Assembly: GCF_022024175.1 (NCBI RefSeq)
Contig: NZ_CP091794.1
Coordinates: forward strand, 2,790,001 to 2,854,000
Source of the DNA: Prevotella communis
Lineage (GTDB): Bacteria > Bacteroidota > Bacteroidia > Bacteroidales > Bacteroidaceae
DNA: 64,000 bases
Direction: 5' to 3'
Positions 10,725 through 18,464 of the stretch are shown here, piece by piece. Both the position numbers and the translations under genes were made by a program. Every line of letters begins with the position of its first letter. The stretch's first letter is position 1. Under the pieces are notes generated by a model, which saw nothing but the letters and a program-made list of their open reading frames with translations, did not search any database and had not been told where the DNA came from.

Positions 10725-11387
10725 TTACTTTCTCGTCAGCACCTGGTCAATCATACCATACTCGCGTGCCTCCTCAGCCGTCATCCAGTAGTTACGGTCT
10801 GAATCATTCCACACTTTCTCATAATCGGTATGAGAGTGGTCGGCTATGATGGTATAGAGTTCCTTCTTCAACTTCTGGATCTCACGGGCCTCAATCTCGA
10901 TATCAGAAGCCTGTCCCTGTACACCTCCCAGAGGCTGATGAATCATCACACGACTATGAGGCAGAGCCGAACGCTTTCCCTCCTGGCCAGCTACGAGCAG
11001 CACGGCAGCCATCGAAGCAGCCATACCCGTACAGATAGTAGCCACGTCACACGAGATAAACTGCATGGTGTCATAGATACCCAGTCCTGCATACACACTA
11101 CCGCCAGGAGAATTGATATAGAGGTTGATATCCTTGCCAGGGTCGTTAGCATCGAGATAAAGCAACTGTGCCTGCAGCACATTAGCCGTATAGTCGTTCA
11201 CCTCCGTACCAAGGAAAATCACGCGGTCCATCATCAAGCGCGAGAAGACATCCATCTGGGTCACGTTCAACTGGCGTTCCTCCAGGATATATGGGTTCAT
11301 ATACTGTGCCTGAGTCTTCATCACATCATCGAGCACCAAGCCATTCATGCCCAGGTGCTGAGTTGCATATTTTCTGAAATCGTTCAT
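10725..11387 (-). CDS. clpP: ATP-dependent Clp protease proteolytic subunit ClpP
   Basis: A serine protease of 220 aa that forms the ClpXP degradation chamber. The active-site serine is in GMAASMAAVLL, the histidine in MIHQPLGG, and the aspartate is likely in SDRNYWMTAEEA near the C-terminus. The Clp fold signature NSPGGSVYAGLGIYD is present. A TAATTTTG -7 box lies about 32-39 bp upstream, just past the tig terminator. The order tig-clpP-clpX-recQ on one strand makes a protein quality-control cluster. Confidence 0.97.
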   Translation of the reverse strand: MNDFRKYATQHLGMNGLVLDDVMKTQAQYMNPYILEERQLNVTQMDVFSRLMMDRVIFLGTEVNDYTANVLQAQLLYLDANDPGKDINLYINSPGGSVYAGLGIYDTMQFISCDVATICTGMAASMAAVLLVAGQEGKRSALPHSRVMIHQPLGGVQGQASDIEIEAREIQKLKKELYTIIADHSHTDYEKVWNDSDRNYWMTAEEAREYGMIDQVLTRK

Positions 11388-11418
11388 ATCTATACCTATC
11401 TTTCGTGTTTTATAAATA

Positions 11419-11426
11419 CAAAATTA
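11419..11426 (-). promoter_or_regulatory. -7 box (TAATTTTG) upstream of clpP
   Basis: The minus strand reads TAATTTTG, matching TAnnTTTG. It is placed between the tig terminator and clpP, giving clpP-clpX-recQ its own promoter with a leader of about 25-30 nt. Confidence 0.6.
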
Positions 11427-11433
11427 CAAAAAA

Positions 11434-11463
11434 AAGTCGAGACGCAAAACATCCCGACTTTAT
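11434..11463 (-). terminator. Terminator after tig
   Basis: AAGTCG and CGACTT arms, extended imperfectly by GA/TC, flank a loop of about 12 nt. On the minus strand the hairpin is followed by eight T residues. It lies about 30 bp after the tig stop codon. Confidence 0.8.
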
Positions 11464-11493
11464 TTTTGGTTAAAGAATTAAAAAAATCTTCTT

Positions 11494-12852
11494 TTATGCT
11501 TCCTGCATCATTTTGTTGAACTCATCGAGAGTTACCTCTTTCTCTGTCAACTTCACGATACCCTTCAGGGCCTGAGTGAGTTTCACATCGATGGCACGTT
11601 CTACGAAGCTCTCCACATTCTCACGCTTCTTCAGCTGCTCCTCTGCATAGTTGTCCAGCACATCCTCGGGGATGTTGGTCATACCATACTGAGCGAACTG
11701 CGCGCGGATAGCATCCTTAGCCACAGCCTTCAGGTCGGCATCTTCCACCTTAATCCCAGTAGCAGCAACAAGCTGCTCCTTGATGAGGTGCCACTTCAAC
11801 TCGTCGATAGAAGCCTTGAAGTTCTTCTCCACGAACTCCTCGCCCTTATCCTTATTGTTGTTCAGCATCACACGCTTCAGCAGAGCCTCGGGGAACTGCA
11901 GATCGCCTACCTTCTTCTCTACGTACGCGCGAACGTCACGCAGGAACTTGAAGTCGCTGTTCAGAACCAGCTGACCCTTCAGGCTGTCTGCGATGCGCTG
12001 ACGGAAGTCAGCCTCATCCTTCACACCCTCACCAAACACTTTCTCGAAGAGCTTAGCGTCAACGGCAGCAGGCTGGAAGTGACGAATCTCAGTAATCTGG
12101 AAGCTGAAGTCTGCATCCAGGTCCTTCACAGCCTCCTTGTCGGTCTTCAGCAGGGCAGCAACCTCTGCATCGTTATCGGGATAAGCCTTCTTGGGGTTGA
12201 AGGTAATGATGTCGCCCAGCTTAGCGCCGTCGAACTTCTTCTTCTCGTCCTCACCCTTAACGTATGAAGGCATAATCATACCGCCTTCAACGGTGATACC
12301 ACCCTCGAGGGTATTGCCCTTCTTATCCAGCTGACGGATGTCACCCTTCAGGGTATCGTTGCCGCTCCACTCCTTAGCCTCAACAAACTCACCAGCCTGA
12401 GAAGCATACATCTGAACCTGATCGTCAATCAGTTTATCGTCAACCTTGATGTTGTAGAAAGTCACTTTATCCTTGCCAGTCAGCTCAGCCTTGAATTCGG
12501 GAGCGACAGCAATGTCAAATACGAACTCAAAGGGACCGTCGCCAGCCAAATCCTGGGGCTGCTGTTTCTCCTCGTTAGGAAGAGGTTCGCCCAACATCTG
12601 AATCTTGTTCTCACGAACGTATTCGTAGAGCTTCTCGCCAAGAATGCGGTTTACCTCGTCAACCTTCACGGCTGTGCCATACTGCTTCTTGATCAAGCCC
12701 ATGGGCACCATGCCAGGACGGAATCCGGGTACCTGAGCCTTCTTGCGATACTCTTTCAACTTCTTGTCAACAGCCTCCTGATAGTCTGCCTGCTCAATGC
12801 TGATAGTCATCAGACCATTGATTTTATCGGCACTTTCAAACTTAATGTTCAT
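11494..12852 (-). CDS. tig: Trigger factor, ribosome-associated chaperone
   Basis: A cytoplasmic chaperone of 452 aa, close to the usual length. The N-terminal ribosome-binding domain contains the tail-loop signature VPGFRPGMVP. The middle FKBP-like region (about residues 150-250) is poorly conserved, as is common in Bacteroidota. The C-terminal half is the helical substrate-binding domain (AIDVKLTQALKGIVKL). A TAATTTTG box lies about 45-52 bp upstream and a hairpin terminator follows, so it is probably monocistronic. ClpP and ClpX genes lie next downstream, a very common neighbourhood. Confidence 0.93.
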   Translation of the reverse strand: MNIKFESADKINGLMTISIEQADYQEAVDKKLKEYRKKAQVPGFRPGMVPMGLIKKQYGTAVKVDEVNRILGEKLYEYVRENKIQMLGEPLPNEEKQQPQDLAGDGPFEFVFDIAVAPEFKAELTGKDKVTFYNIKVDDKLIDDQVQMYASQAGEFVEAKEWSGNDTLKGDIRQLDKKGNTLEGGITVEGGMIMPSYVKGEDEKKKFDGAKLGDIITFNPKKAYPDNDAEVAALLKTDKEAVKDLDADFSFQITEIRHFQPAAVDAKLFEKVFGEGVKDEADFRQRIADSLKGQLVLNSDFKFLRDVRAYVEKKVGDLQFPEALLKRVMLNNNKDKGEEFVEKNFKASIDELKWHLIKEQLVAATGIKVEDADLKAVAKDAIRAQFAQYGMTNIPEDVLDNYAEEQLKKRENVESFVERAIDVKLTQALKGIVKLTEKEVTLDEFNKMMQEA

Positions 12853-12896
12853 CTCTTTTTATACCTTATTTATTATATTATTCCATTTTGAGCGTG

Positions 12897-12904
12897 CAAA
12901 ATTA
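12897..12904 (-). promoter_or_regulatory. -7 box (TAATTTTG) upstream of tig
   Basis: The minus strand reads TAATTTTG, fitting TAnnTTTG, 45-52 bp upstream of the tig ATG. Confidence 0.55.
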
Positions 12905-12968
12905 CTCATAATTGCCGTAAAAATAGCACAATTACGATTTTTTAACGCAGTTATAAAGAACGAAATAC

Positions 12969-13757
12969 TTACTCTTCACGTTCCTTCATGCGCTCCTCTT
13001 CCAACTTTTGGAAGTCTTTCTGACGCAGCACGAACGAGTCTGTAAGGTAGTTCTTACGTACTATCTGATTAGCAGCCAGTTCCTCTGGAGTGCCGTGGAA
13101 CAGAATGCGGCCTTCAAACAACAAGTAGGCACGGTCCGTGATACACAGCGTATCCTCCACATTATGGTCGGTAATCAGAATGCCGATATTTCTGTCCTTG
13201 AGCTTCCACACAATAAACTGGATATCCTCAACGGCGATAGGGTCCACACCGGCGAAAGGTTCATCAAGCATGATAAACTTCGGCTCAATAGCCAGACAGC
13301 GGGCAATCTCGCAACGACGGCGCTCACCACCCGACAACTGGTCACCTTTGTTCTTACGCACCTTTTGCAGACGGAACTCACTAATCAGACTTTCCAACTT
13401 CTCCATCTGGTAGTCACGGGGCTTTCCCGTCATCTCCAGCACAGAGAGGATGTTGTCCTCAACCGACATCTTACGGAAGACACTGGGCTCCTGAGCCAGA
13501 TAGCCGATACCTGCCCTTGCACGCTTATACACGGGATAGTCGGTCACCTCATGGTCACCCAGATAGATATGACCACCATTAGGCAGCACCAGTCCGGTAG
13601 TCATGTAGAAAGAAGTGGTCTTACCAGCACCGTTAGGTCCCAGCAGTCCCACAATCTCACCTTGACGCACGTGGAAACTCACATCGCTCACCACCGTACG
13701 CTTACCATATCGCTTTACGAGGCCTTCGGTCCTCAATACAATACTTTCTTCTTCCAT
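12969..13757 (-). CDS. lptB: LPS export ABC transporter ATP-binding protein LptB
   Basis: ATPase of the Lpt machine that extracts LPS from the inner membrane. The ATG at 13757 ([20 protein letters not shown]) is preferred; a longer frame would start with TTG at 13769, inside the promoter box. Walker A is GPNGAGKTT, the signature is LSGGERRR, and Walker B is [12 protein letters not shown] with the LptB-typical [13 protein letters not shown]. Length 262 aa. The C-terminus has an extra charged tail ([12 protein letters not shown]). The gene is divergent from the MlaE-like gene, and their promoters share a roughly 110-bp spacer. Confidence 0.93.
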   Translation of the reverse strand: MEEESIVLRTEGLVKRYGKRTVVSDVSFHVRQGEIVGLLGPNGAGKTTSFYMTTGLVLPNGGHIYLGDHEVTDYPVYKRARAGIGYLAQEPSVFRKMSVEDNILSVLEMTGKPRDYQMEKLESLISEFRLQKVRKNKGDQLSGGERRRCEIARCLAIEPKFIMLDEPFAGVDPIAVEDIQFIVWKLKDRNIGILITDHNVEDTLCITDRAYLLFEGRILFHGTPEELAANQIVRKNYLTDSFVLRQKDFQKLEEERMKEREE

Positions 13758-13766
13758 AATCGGGGA

Positions 13767-13774
13767 CAAAGGTA
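13767..13774 (-). promoter_or_regulatory. -7 box (TACCTTTG) upstream of lptB
   Basis: The minus strand reads TACCTTTG (TAnnTTTG), ending 9 bp before the lptB ATG. The implied leader is extremely short, which argues against the longer TTG start. Confidence 0.6.
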
Positions 13775-13836
13775 CTAAATTTCAGCGAAAAACAATAATC
13801 TTTTGATAATTAGTGACGCATTTCTATTTTTTTTTG

Positions 13837-13844
13837 TAATTTTG
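13837..13844 (+). promoter_or_regulatory. -7 box (TAATTTTG) upstream of the MlaE-like gene
   Basis: The plus strand reads TAATTTTG after a long T-run, 25 bp before the ATG at 13870. It faces away from the lptB promoter. Confidence 0.6.
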
Positions 13845-13869
13845 CATCCGTTCAAAACGACAGTAGAAC

Positions 13870-14616
13870 ATGTTTATTCAGAAGAAACTAACCACATTCG
13901 GACAATACATTATGCTGATGGGACGTACATTCTCCATGCCCGAGCGCATGCGAATGTTCCGTAAGCAATATGTTAAGGAGATGTCGCAATTGGGCATCGA
14001 CTCTATCGGCATCGTACTGCTTATCTCGTTCTTCATTGGAGCCGTTATCTGCATCCAGATGAAGGTCAATATCGAGAGTCCCTGGATGCCGCGCTGGGTT
14101 GCCGGCTACACCACCCGCGAGATTATGCTGCTGGAGTTCTCAAGCAGTATCATGTGTTTGATACTGGCTGGTAAGGTAGGCTCCAACATCGCCTCAGAGA
14201 TAGGTACTATGCGTGTCACCCAGCAGATTGATGCCTTGGAGATTATGGGCGTCAACTCCGCCTGCTATCTCATCCTGCCAAAGATTCTCGGTTTGCTCAC
14301 CATCATGCCCATCCTGGTTATTTTCTCCAGTGGTATGGGTATCGTAGGAGCCTATGGTACAGCCTATATCGGACATATCATGCCGCCCGATGACCTCACC
14401 CTTGGTCTGCAGCACGATTTCATCCCCTGGTTCCTGTGGATGAGTATTATCAAGAGTCAGTTCTTTGCCTTCATCATCAGCAGTGTACCCGCCTTCTTTG
14501 GCTACACAGTCGAGGGCGGTTCCGTCAATGTGGGTAAGGCCTCTACGGATGCCGTTGTCTCATCAAGCATGCTGATTCTGTTTAGTGACATCTTCTTAAC
14601 GCAGCTACTATCATGA
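13870..14616 (+). CDS. MlaE-family ABC transporter permease
   Basis: An inner-membrane permease of the MlaFEDB/TTG2-type phospholipid transporter family. The 248-aa protein has about five hydrophobic segments and the family-typical stretches GAVICIQM, EIGTMRVTQQIDALEIMGVNS and FGYTVEGGSVNVGKASTDAVV. The stop overlaps the ATG of the downstream ATPase gene (ATGA), indicating coupling. Known for the family: retrograde or anterograde glycerophospholipid movement between membranes. The MlaD substrate-binding partner is not the next gene here, so it is presumably encoded elsewhere. Confidence 0.92.
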   Translation: MFIQKKLTTFGQYIMLMGRTFSMPERMRMFRKQYVKEMSQLGIDSIGIVLLISFFIGAVICIQMKVNIESPWMPRWVAGYTTREIMLLEFSSSIMCLILAGKVGSNIASEIGTMRVTQQIDALEIMGVNSACYLILPKILGLLTIMPILVIFSSGMGIVGAYGTAYIGHIMPPDDLTLGLQHDFIPWFLWMSIIKSQFFAFIISSVPAFFGYTVEGGSVNVGKASTDAVVSSSMLILFSDIFLTQLLS

Positions 14617-15380
14617 TCGAAGTAAAGAACCTATATAAATCATTTGACGACAAAGAGGTGCTCAAAGGCATCAGCACCGTGTTCGAGGATGGCAAGACCA
14701 ACCTGATTATCGGCCAGAGCGGTAGCGGAAAGACCGTGCTGATGAAAAACCTCGTGGGCCTCTTCGAGCCTACCAGCGGACAAGTGCTCTACGACGGGCG
14801 CGATTTCGTGCAGATGTCGAAACAAGAGAAAGTACAGATGCGCCGCGAGATGGGCATGATCTTCCAGAGCGCCGCCCTCTTCGACTCCCTTTCCGTCCTT
14901 GAGAACGTGATGTTCCCGCTTGACATGTTCTCGTCTATGACCCTGCGTGAGCGCAAGGAGCGCGCCATGTATTGTCTGGACCGTGTAAACCTGATTGGCG
15001 CCGAACACAAATTCCCTGGCGAGATATCTGGAGGTATGCAGAAACGTGTGGCTATTGCCCGCGCCATCTCGCTGAACCCCAAATACCTGTTCTGCGACGA
15101 GCCCAACTCCGGCCTTGACCCTAAGACCTCGCTGGTCATCGACGACCTGCTGCATAGCATCACGCAGGAGTTCAACATGACCACGATTATCAATACCCAC
15201 GACATGAACTCCGTAATGGGTATTGGCGAGAATATCGTCTTTATCTACGAAGGTCACAAAGAGTGGCAGGGCGTCTCATCAGAGATTATGAACAGCACCA
15301 ACAAGCGCCTCACCGACTTCATCTTCGCCAGCGACCTGCTGAAAGAGATGCGCGAGGCAGTAACAGGACAGAAAGCATAG
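14613..15380 (+). CDS. MlaF-family ABC transporter ATP-binding protein
   Basis: Cytoplasmic ATPase partner of the overlapping MlaE-like permease. It has Walker A GQSGSGKT, the signature ISGGMQKRVAIARA (the SGGM/KR form typical of MlaF) and Walker B FCDEPNSGLDP. The 255-aa length fits. The ATG lies within the permease stop region (4-bp overlap). It is followed by an 80-bp spacer with a small ATCACG/CGTGAT hairpin and then a nucleotide-kinase-like gene. Confidence 0.92.
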   Translation: MIEVKNLYKSFDDKEVLKGISTVFEDGKTNLIIGQSGSGKTVLMKNLVGLFEPTSGQVLYDGRDFVQMSKQEKVQMRREMGMIFQSAALFDSLSVLENVMFPLDMFSSMTLRERKERAMYCLDRVNLIGAEHKFPGEISGGMQKRVAIARAISLNPKYLFCDEPNSGLDPKTSLVIDDLLHSITQEFNMTTIINTHDMNSVMGIGENIVFIYEGHKEWQGVSSEIMNSTNKRLTDFIFASDLLKEMREAVTGQKA

Positions 15381-15395
15381 AGAAATGCCCCCGTC

Positions 15396-15425
15396 ATCAC
15401 GTTTTCCGTGATTGTCCTCTTTTAA
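15396..15425 (+). terminator. Weak hairpin after the MlaEF-like pair
   Basis: ATCACG and CGTGAT arms around a 5-nt loop, followed by a CT/T-rich stretch (TCCTCTTTT). The stem is only 6 bp, so termination may be partial and the downstream kinase-like gene may be partly cotranscribed. Confidence 0.4.
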
Positions 15426-15460
15426 AATAGAGTAAAACAAACTAAAAGTACTATAGCATT

Positions 15461-16102
15461 ATGAATAGGAACGAGAATTTTGTGATTACTATTAATCGTG
15501 AGTTAGGTAGTGGTGGTCGCACCATTGGTGAAATCCTGGCCCACAAGCTAGGTGTGTCTTTCTACGATAAGGCCTTAATCAAGGCTTTAGAAGAGAAGTA
15601 TAATCTCACAGCCGAAGAGATTGAGAAGATGAAGGGACGCGAGATCAGATGGTGGGAAGGCTTCAAGCGTGTTGTAGGTGTCGGCGATGGATTGATTGAC
15701 AGCAAATTCTGTCTTACAGAATATGAAAAGGAGCCTGATGTGCTGACTACTGAAAACGTATTCAAGGCAGAGACGGAGATTCTGCATGAGATTGCTAAAG
15801 AGGAGTCGTGCGTCATTGCCGGCCGTTGCGGTTTCTTCGTGTTCAGAAACCATCCGAATCATTTAAGCGTTCTCATTCAGGCACCGATGGCCTACCGTGT
15901 AGCACGTGTCGCCACCAAACAGAATATCTCTGAAGACGAAGCCCGCAAGATTATCGAGAAGGTGGATAGGATGCGTGAGAATTACGTAACGCGATTTACT
16001 GGCACTTCCCGTTACGAGACCCGCAACTACGACCTCGTCTTCAATTCTGAAGGCAAGACTGAGGAACAGATTGCAAATCAGATTCTGATGTTCATTGAAT
16101 AA
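15461..16102 (+). CDS. Cytidylate kinase-like family protein
   Basis: A 213-aa cytoplasmic P-loop protein starting NFVITINRELGSGGRTIGEILAHKLG. It matches the cytidylate_kin2-type family, where GSGGR replaces a standard Walker A. The IAGRCGFFVF, lid-like RVATKQNISEDEARKII and C-terminal NYDLVFNSEG segments also fit. The family is annotated as CMP-kinase-like, but the physiological substrate is unsettled, so no gene symbol is given. It is the last housekeeping-type gene before the accessory region. Confidence 0.85.
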   Translation: MNRNENFVITINRELGSGGRTIGEILAHKLGVSFYDKALIKALEEKYNLTAEEIEKMKGREIRWWEGFKRVVGVGDGLIDSKFCLTEYEKEPDVLTTENVFKAETEILHEIAKEESCVIAGRCGFFVFRNHPNHLSVLIQAPMAYRVARVATKQNISEDEARKIIEKVDRMRENYVTRFTGTSRYETRNYDLVFNSEGKTEEQIANQILMFIE

Positions 16103-16212
16103 TTCTGGGATTGTGACTGATGGGGAATCATCGACTATCATCATTTCTTTCCACGCAATAACCAGAAAGGCTCCTCCTTGCCGTCAATCATAAAACATAG
16201 CTGAAAAGATCA

Positions 16213-16256
16213 GCAGGACTGGCCCTTACTTCAGAGGAGTAGCTTGCAAGTCCTGC
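16213..16256 (-). terminator. Long hairpin after small ORF copy 1 (terminator-like)
   Basis: Perfect 8-bp arms GCAGGACT and AGTCCTGC enclose a nested TACT/AGTA stem. On the minus strand it is followed by CTTTTC. It lies just after the small ORF stop and is duplicated at 18116-18159. Possible terminator or RNA structural element. Confidence 0.45.
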
Positions 16257-16273
16257 CAATCCTAGGATTATCA

Positions 16274-16471
16274 TTACGGCTTGGCGTAGCGTTTCAGTAT
16301 CTCAGGTTCTAAATCTTCTACGTTGTAGCACTTCACAGTATATTCCATTTTACCTTTCTTCTTATTCATTATGGTTCTGTCATCACAGAGGAAGTGAACA
16401 ATATAATGTTGATCCTGATGCGTTATCTCAAACACGCCAGCGAATATTACCCATAGCAAAAAAAGTAACAA
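16274..16471 (-). CDS. Small membrane/secreted protein, copy 1; ATG out of frame by a T7 tract
   Basis: The open frame is 65 codons with a hydrophobic start (LLFLLWVIFAGVFEI) and a polar tail ending LEPEILKRYAKP. The only in-frame start is TTG. Sixteen nt upstream an ATG opens MLYIVT, but a run of seven T (16458-16464 on the plus strand, read as A7) puts it in another frame. With six T it would give a continuous 68-aa protein with a good hydrophobic leader. So the gene is either TTG-started, frameshifted, or switched by slippage. Function is unrecognised. It lies 90 bp after the BspA-like gene, and an identical copy exists at 18177-18374. Confidence 0.5.
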   Translation of the reverse strand: MLLFLLWVIFAGVFEITHQDQHYIVHFLCDDRTIMNKKKGKMEYTVKCYNVEDLEPEILKRYAKP

Positions 16472-16561
16472 TGTATAGCATCCTCTAAACTATCAAGATG
16501 TCAGTAGAGGCAGTGACTGGCACCAGCATCCAATACCGTCACTCCGCCCTCTTACTGAACT

Positions 16562-18064
16562 TCACTTTTCCTTATGACCTACAAATAGACCGTATTCTAT
16601 AACAGGAACATTTTCTCCAGAGATACTTATTGACATCAGACTTTTACAGGAAATATATGGTGAATTCATAAATGTCAGATCCTTCCTTGTCTTTATATAT
16701 TTATTTTGGGGTTCATATATAACACTCGTCAAATACACACAACCATAGAAGGAATTATATTTCAGTTCTGTGTTGGCGGGAATAATCAGCTGATTAAGGC
16801 CATTACAGCCCCTAAAAGCAAATTCCTCCACTTTCAGTATATTATCCGGGATATGGAATACTGCAGGCATATTCATACCGCAAAACGCAAATTTTCCTAT
16901 CGAGTTCACGCTCTTGGGAATTACAGCAACAGGACTACCACAGACAATCTTGTTTGACTGAGACTCAACGATGCAGTTACAGTCTTCGCGCGAATCATAG
17001 AACTTATTGTCTTTGTCAACAGATATGCTTACCAAATTTACGCAACCGGAAAAAGCATCAGCATCTATTTTTTCCACACATGCAGGGATAATCACTTTGG
17101 TCAGTCGTCTGCAACCCTTAAAGGCTGAAGCATATACTCTCTTTATATCATTACCGATGGTTGTATTGTAACAACCGGCAAACAGCACCGAGTCATCAAT
17201 GCTTACCAGGGCATTCTTCTCCTTATTGGCACGATAGTCTTTATTCTTAGGAGAAACTGTAAAGGAAGAAAGATTCTCACAATTAGTGAAGGGATTCTGG
17301 AAAAAATAAAATTCTCCAGCAGGAAGGTTGAACGATGTAAGAGAGCAACAGCCATCGAATGTTGACTGACCGAATTGTAATGTGCCGTCCTCTGGCAAGA
17401 CGATCTTTTCAAGTCGGAAGCAATCGGAAAACGCATAATCCTCAATAACCTCTATCCATTTAGGAATGCTAAGACTTATCAAGCCTGTACATCCACAGAA
17501 AGCTCCTTTAGATATCTGGGATATACTTTGGGGGAATGTAGTCCCTGCACAACCCAATTCAATGGCGTCATCAGACGTTCGGACAACAGCATTACACTGC
17601 TCACGGGAGTCGAAAACTGGATTTCCTTTATTTACTCCAATAATTTGTAATTCCGGGCAATTATAGAAGATGCATTCACCCAATGATGATATACTTGACG
17701 GGAAACTAACAGAACGGAGGTCAGAACATCCATAAAATGCCATTCCTCCAACCGTCTCTATGCCCTCATCTATCACCAATTCTTTTATAAAGCAACAGTT
17801 CACGAATCCTTTTGGTGCCACCTGAACAATTTTGTACGTTTTCCCTTTATCTTTAATTTCCGAAGGAATACGTAAGGTTTCATTTCCTTTATCTATAACT
17901 GCTTCCTTATTCATTGAGATGATATATTCCGATGGCTTATCAGAACATGGTGTTAAACAAAATTGACCTATAGCAACACTATTGTTCGAATAACAAACAA
18001 TAGAGAAAACACAGGACACCATAAAAAAAATATTTCTCCGAATATCAGATATATTACTACACAT
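16562..18064 (-). CDS. BspA-like leucine-rich repeat surface protein, copy 1 (500 aa)
   Basis: The N-terminus is a hydrophobic export signal (about residues 12-28). The rest is a series of LRR_5 (Treponema pallidum-type) repeats of about 23 residues, such as FYGCSDLRSVSFPSSISSLG, FCGCTGLISLSIPKWIEVI and FKGCRRLTKVIIPACVEKI. BspA-type proteins are surface adhesins in oral and gut Bacteroidota. No type IX C-terminal domain is visible; the protein ends shortly after an LRR. Its paralog immediately upstream in transcription is nearly identical in the mature part but has a different signal peptide. Few non-LRR residues are present, so the exact ligand cannot be inferred. Confidence 0.85.
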   Translation of the reverse strand: MCSNISDIRRNIFFMVSCVFSIVCYSNNSVAIGQFCLTPCSDKPSEYIISMNKEAVIDKGNETLRIPSEIKDKGKTYKIVQVAPKGFVNCCFIKELVIDEGIETVGGMAFYGCSDLRSVSFPSSISSLGECIFYNCPELQIIGVNKGNPVFDSREQCNAVVRTSDDAIELGCAGTTFPQSISQISKGAFCGCTGLISLSIPKWIEVIEDYAFSDCFRLEKIVLPEDGTLQFGQSTFDGCCSLTSFNLPAGEFYFFQNPFTNCENLSSFTVSPKNKDYRANKEKNALVSIDDSVLFAGCYNTTIGNDIKRVYASAFKGCRRLTKVIIPACVEKIDADAFSGCVNLVSISVDKDNKFYDSREDCNCIVESQSNKIVCGSPVAVIPKSVNSIGKFAFCGMNMPAVFHIPDNILKVEEFAFRGCNGLNQLIIPANTELKYNSFYGCVYLTSVIYEPQNKYIKTRKDLTFMNSPYISCKSLMSISISGENVPVIEYGLFVGHKEK

Positions 18065-18115
18065 ATTGTATTTATTTTAGCTATTGACGGAAATAAAACA
18101 TAGCTGAAAAGATCA

Positions 18116-18159
18116 GCAGGACTGGCTCTTACTTCAGAGGAGTAGCTTGCAAGTCCTGC
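18116..18159 (-). terminator. Long hairpin after small ORF copy 2
   Basis: Duplicate of the 16213-16256 hairpin with the same 8-bp arms. It lies between BspA copy 1 (start 18064) and small ORF copy 2. Confidence 0.45.
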
Positions 18160-18176
18160 CAATCCCAGGATTATCA

Positions 18177-18374
18177 TTACGGCTTGGCGTAGCGTTTCAG
18201 TATCTCAGGTTCTAAATCTTCTACGTTGTAGCACTTCACAGTATATTCCATTTTACCTTTCTTCTTATTCATTATGGTTCTGTCATCACAGAGGAAGTGA
18301 ACAATATAATGTTGATCCTGATGCGTTATCTCAAACACGCCAGCGAATATTACCCATAGCAAAAAAAGTAACAA
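18177..18374 (-). CDS. Small membrane/secreted protein, copy 2; same T7 interruption
   Basis: Its 65-codon frame is identical in sequence to the copy at 16274. The same T7 tract (18361-18367, A7 on the plus strand) separates the upstream ATG frame (MLYIVT) from the long frame. Retention of the same tract in both copies means it predates the duplication or was homogenised by gene conversion. Function unknown. Confidence 0.5.
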   Translation of the reverse strand: MLLFLLWVIFAGVFEITHQDQHYIVHFLCDDRTIMNKKKGKMEYTVKCYNVEDLEPEILKRYAKP

Positions 18375-18464
18375 TGTATAGCATCCTCTAAACTATCAAG
18401 ATGTCAGTAGAGGCAGTGACTGGAACCAGTATCCAATACCGTCACGTTGCCCTCTTACTGAACT

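Larger units (their letters stand above)
16190..18092. repeat. Tandem segmental duplication, copy 1 (period 1903 bp)
   Basis: This unit contains a small ORF, a hairpin and a BspA-like gene. It is repeated directly after itself with a constant offset of 1903 bp: hairpin arms 16213 vs 18116, small ORF 16274 vs 18177, BspA stops 16562 vs 18465. Identity is very high except in the BspA signal-peptide region. Confidence 0.92.
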
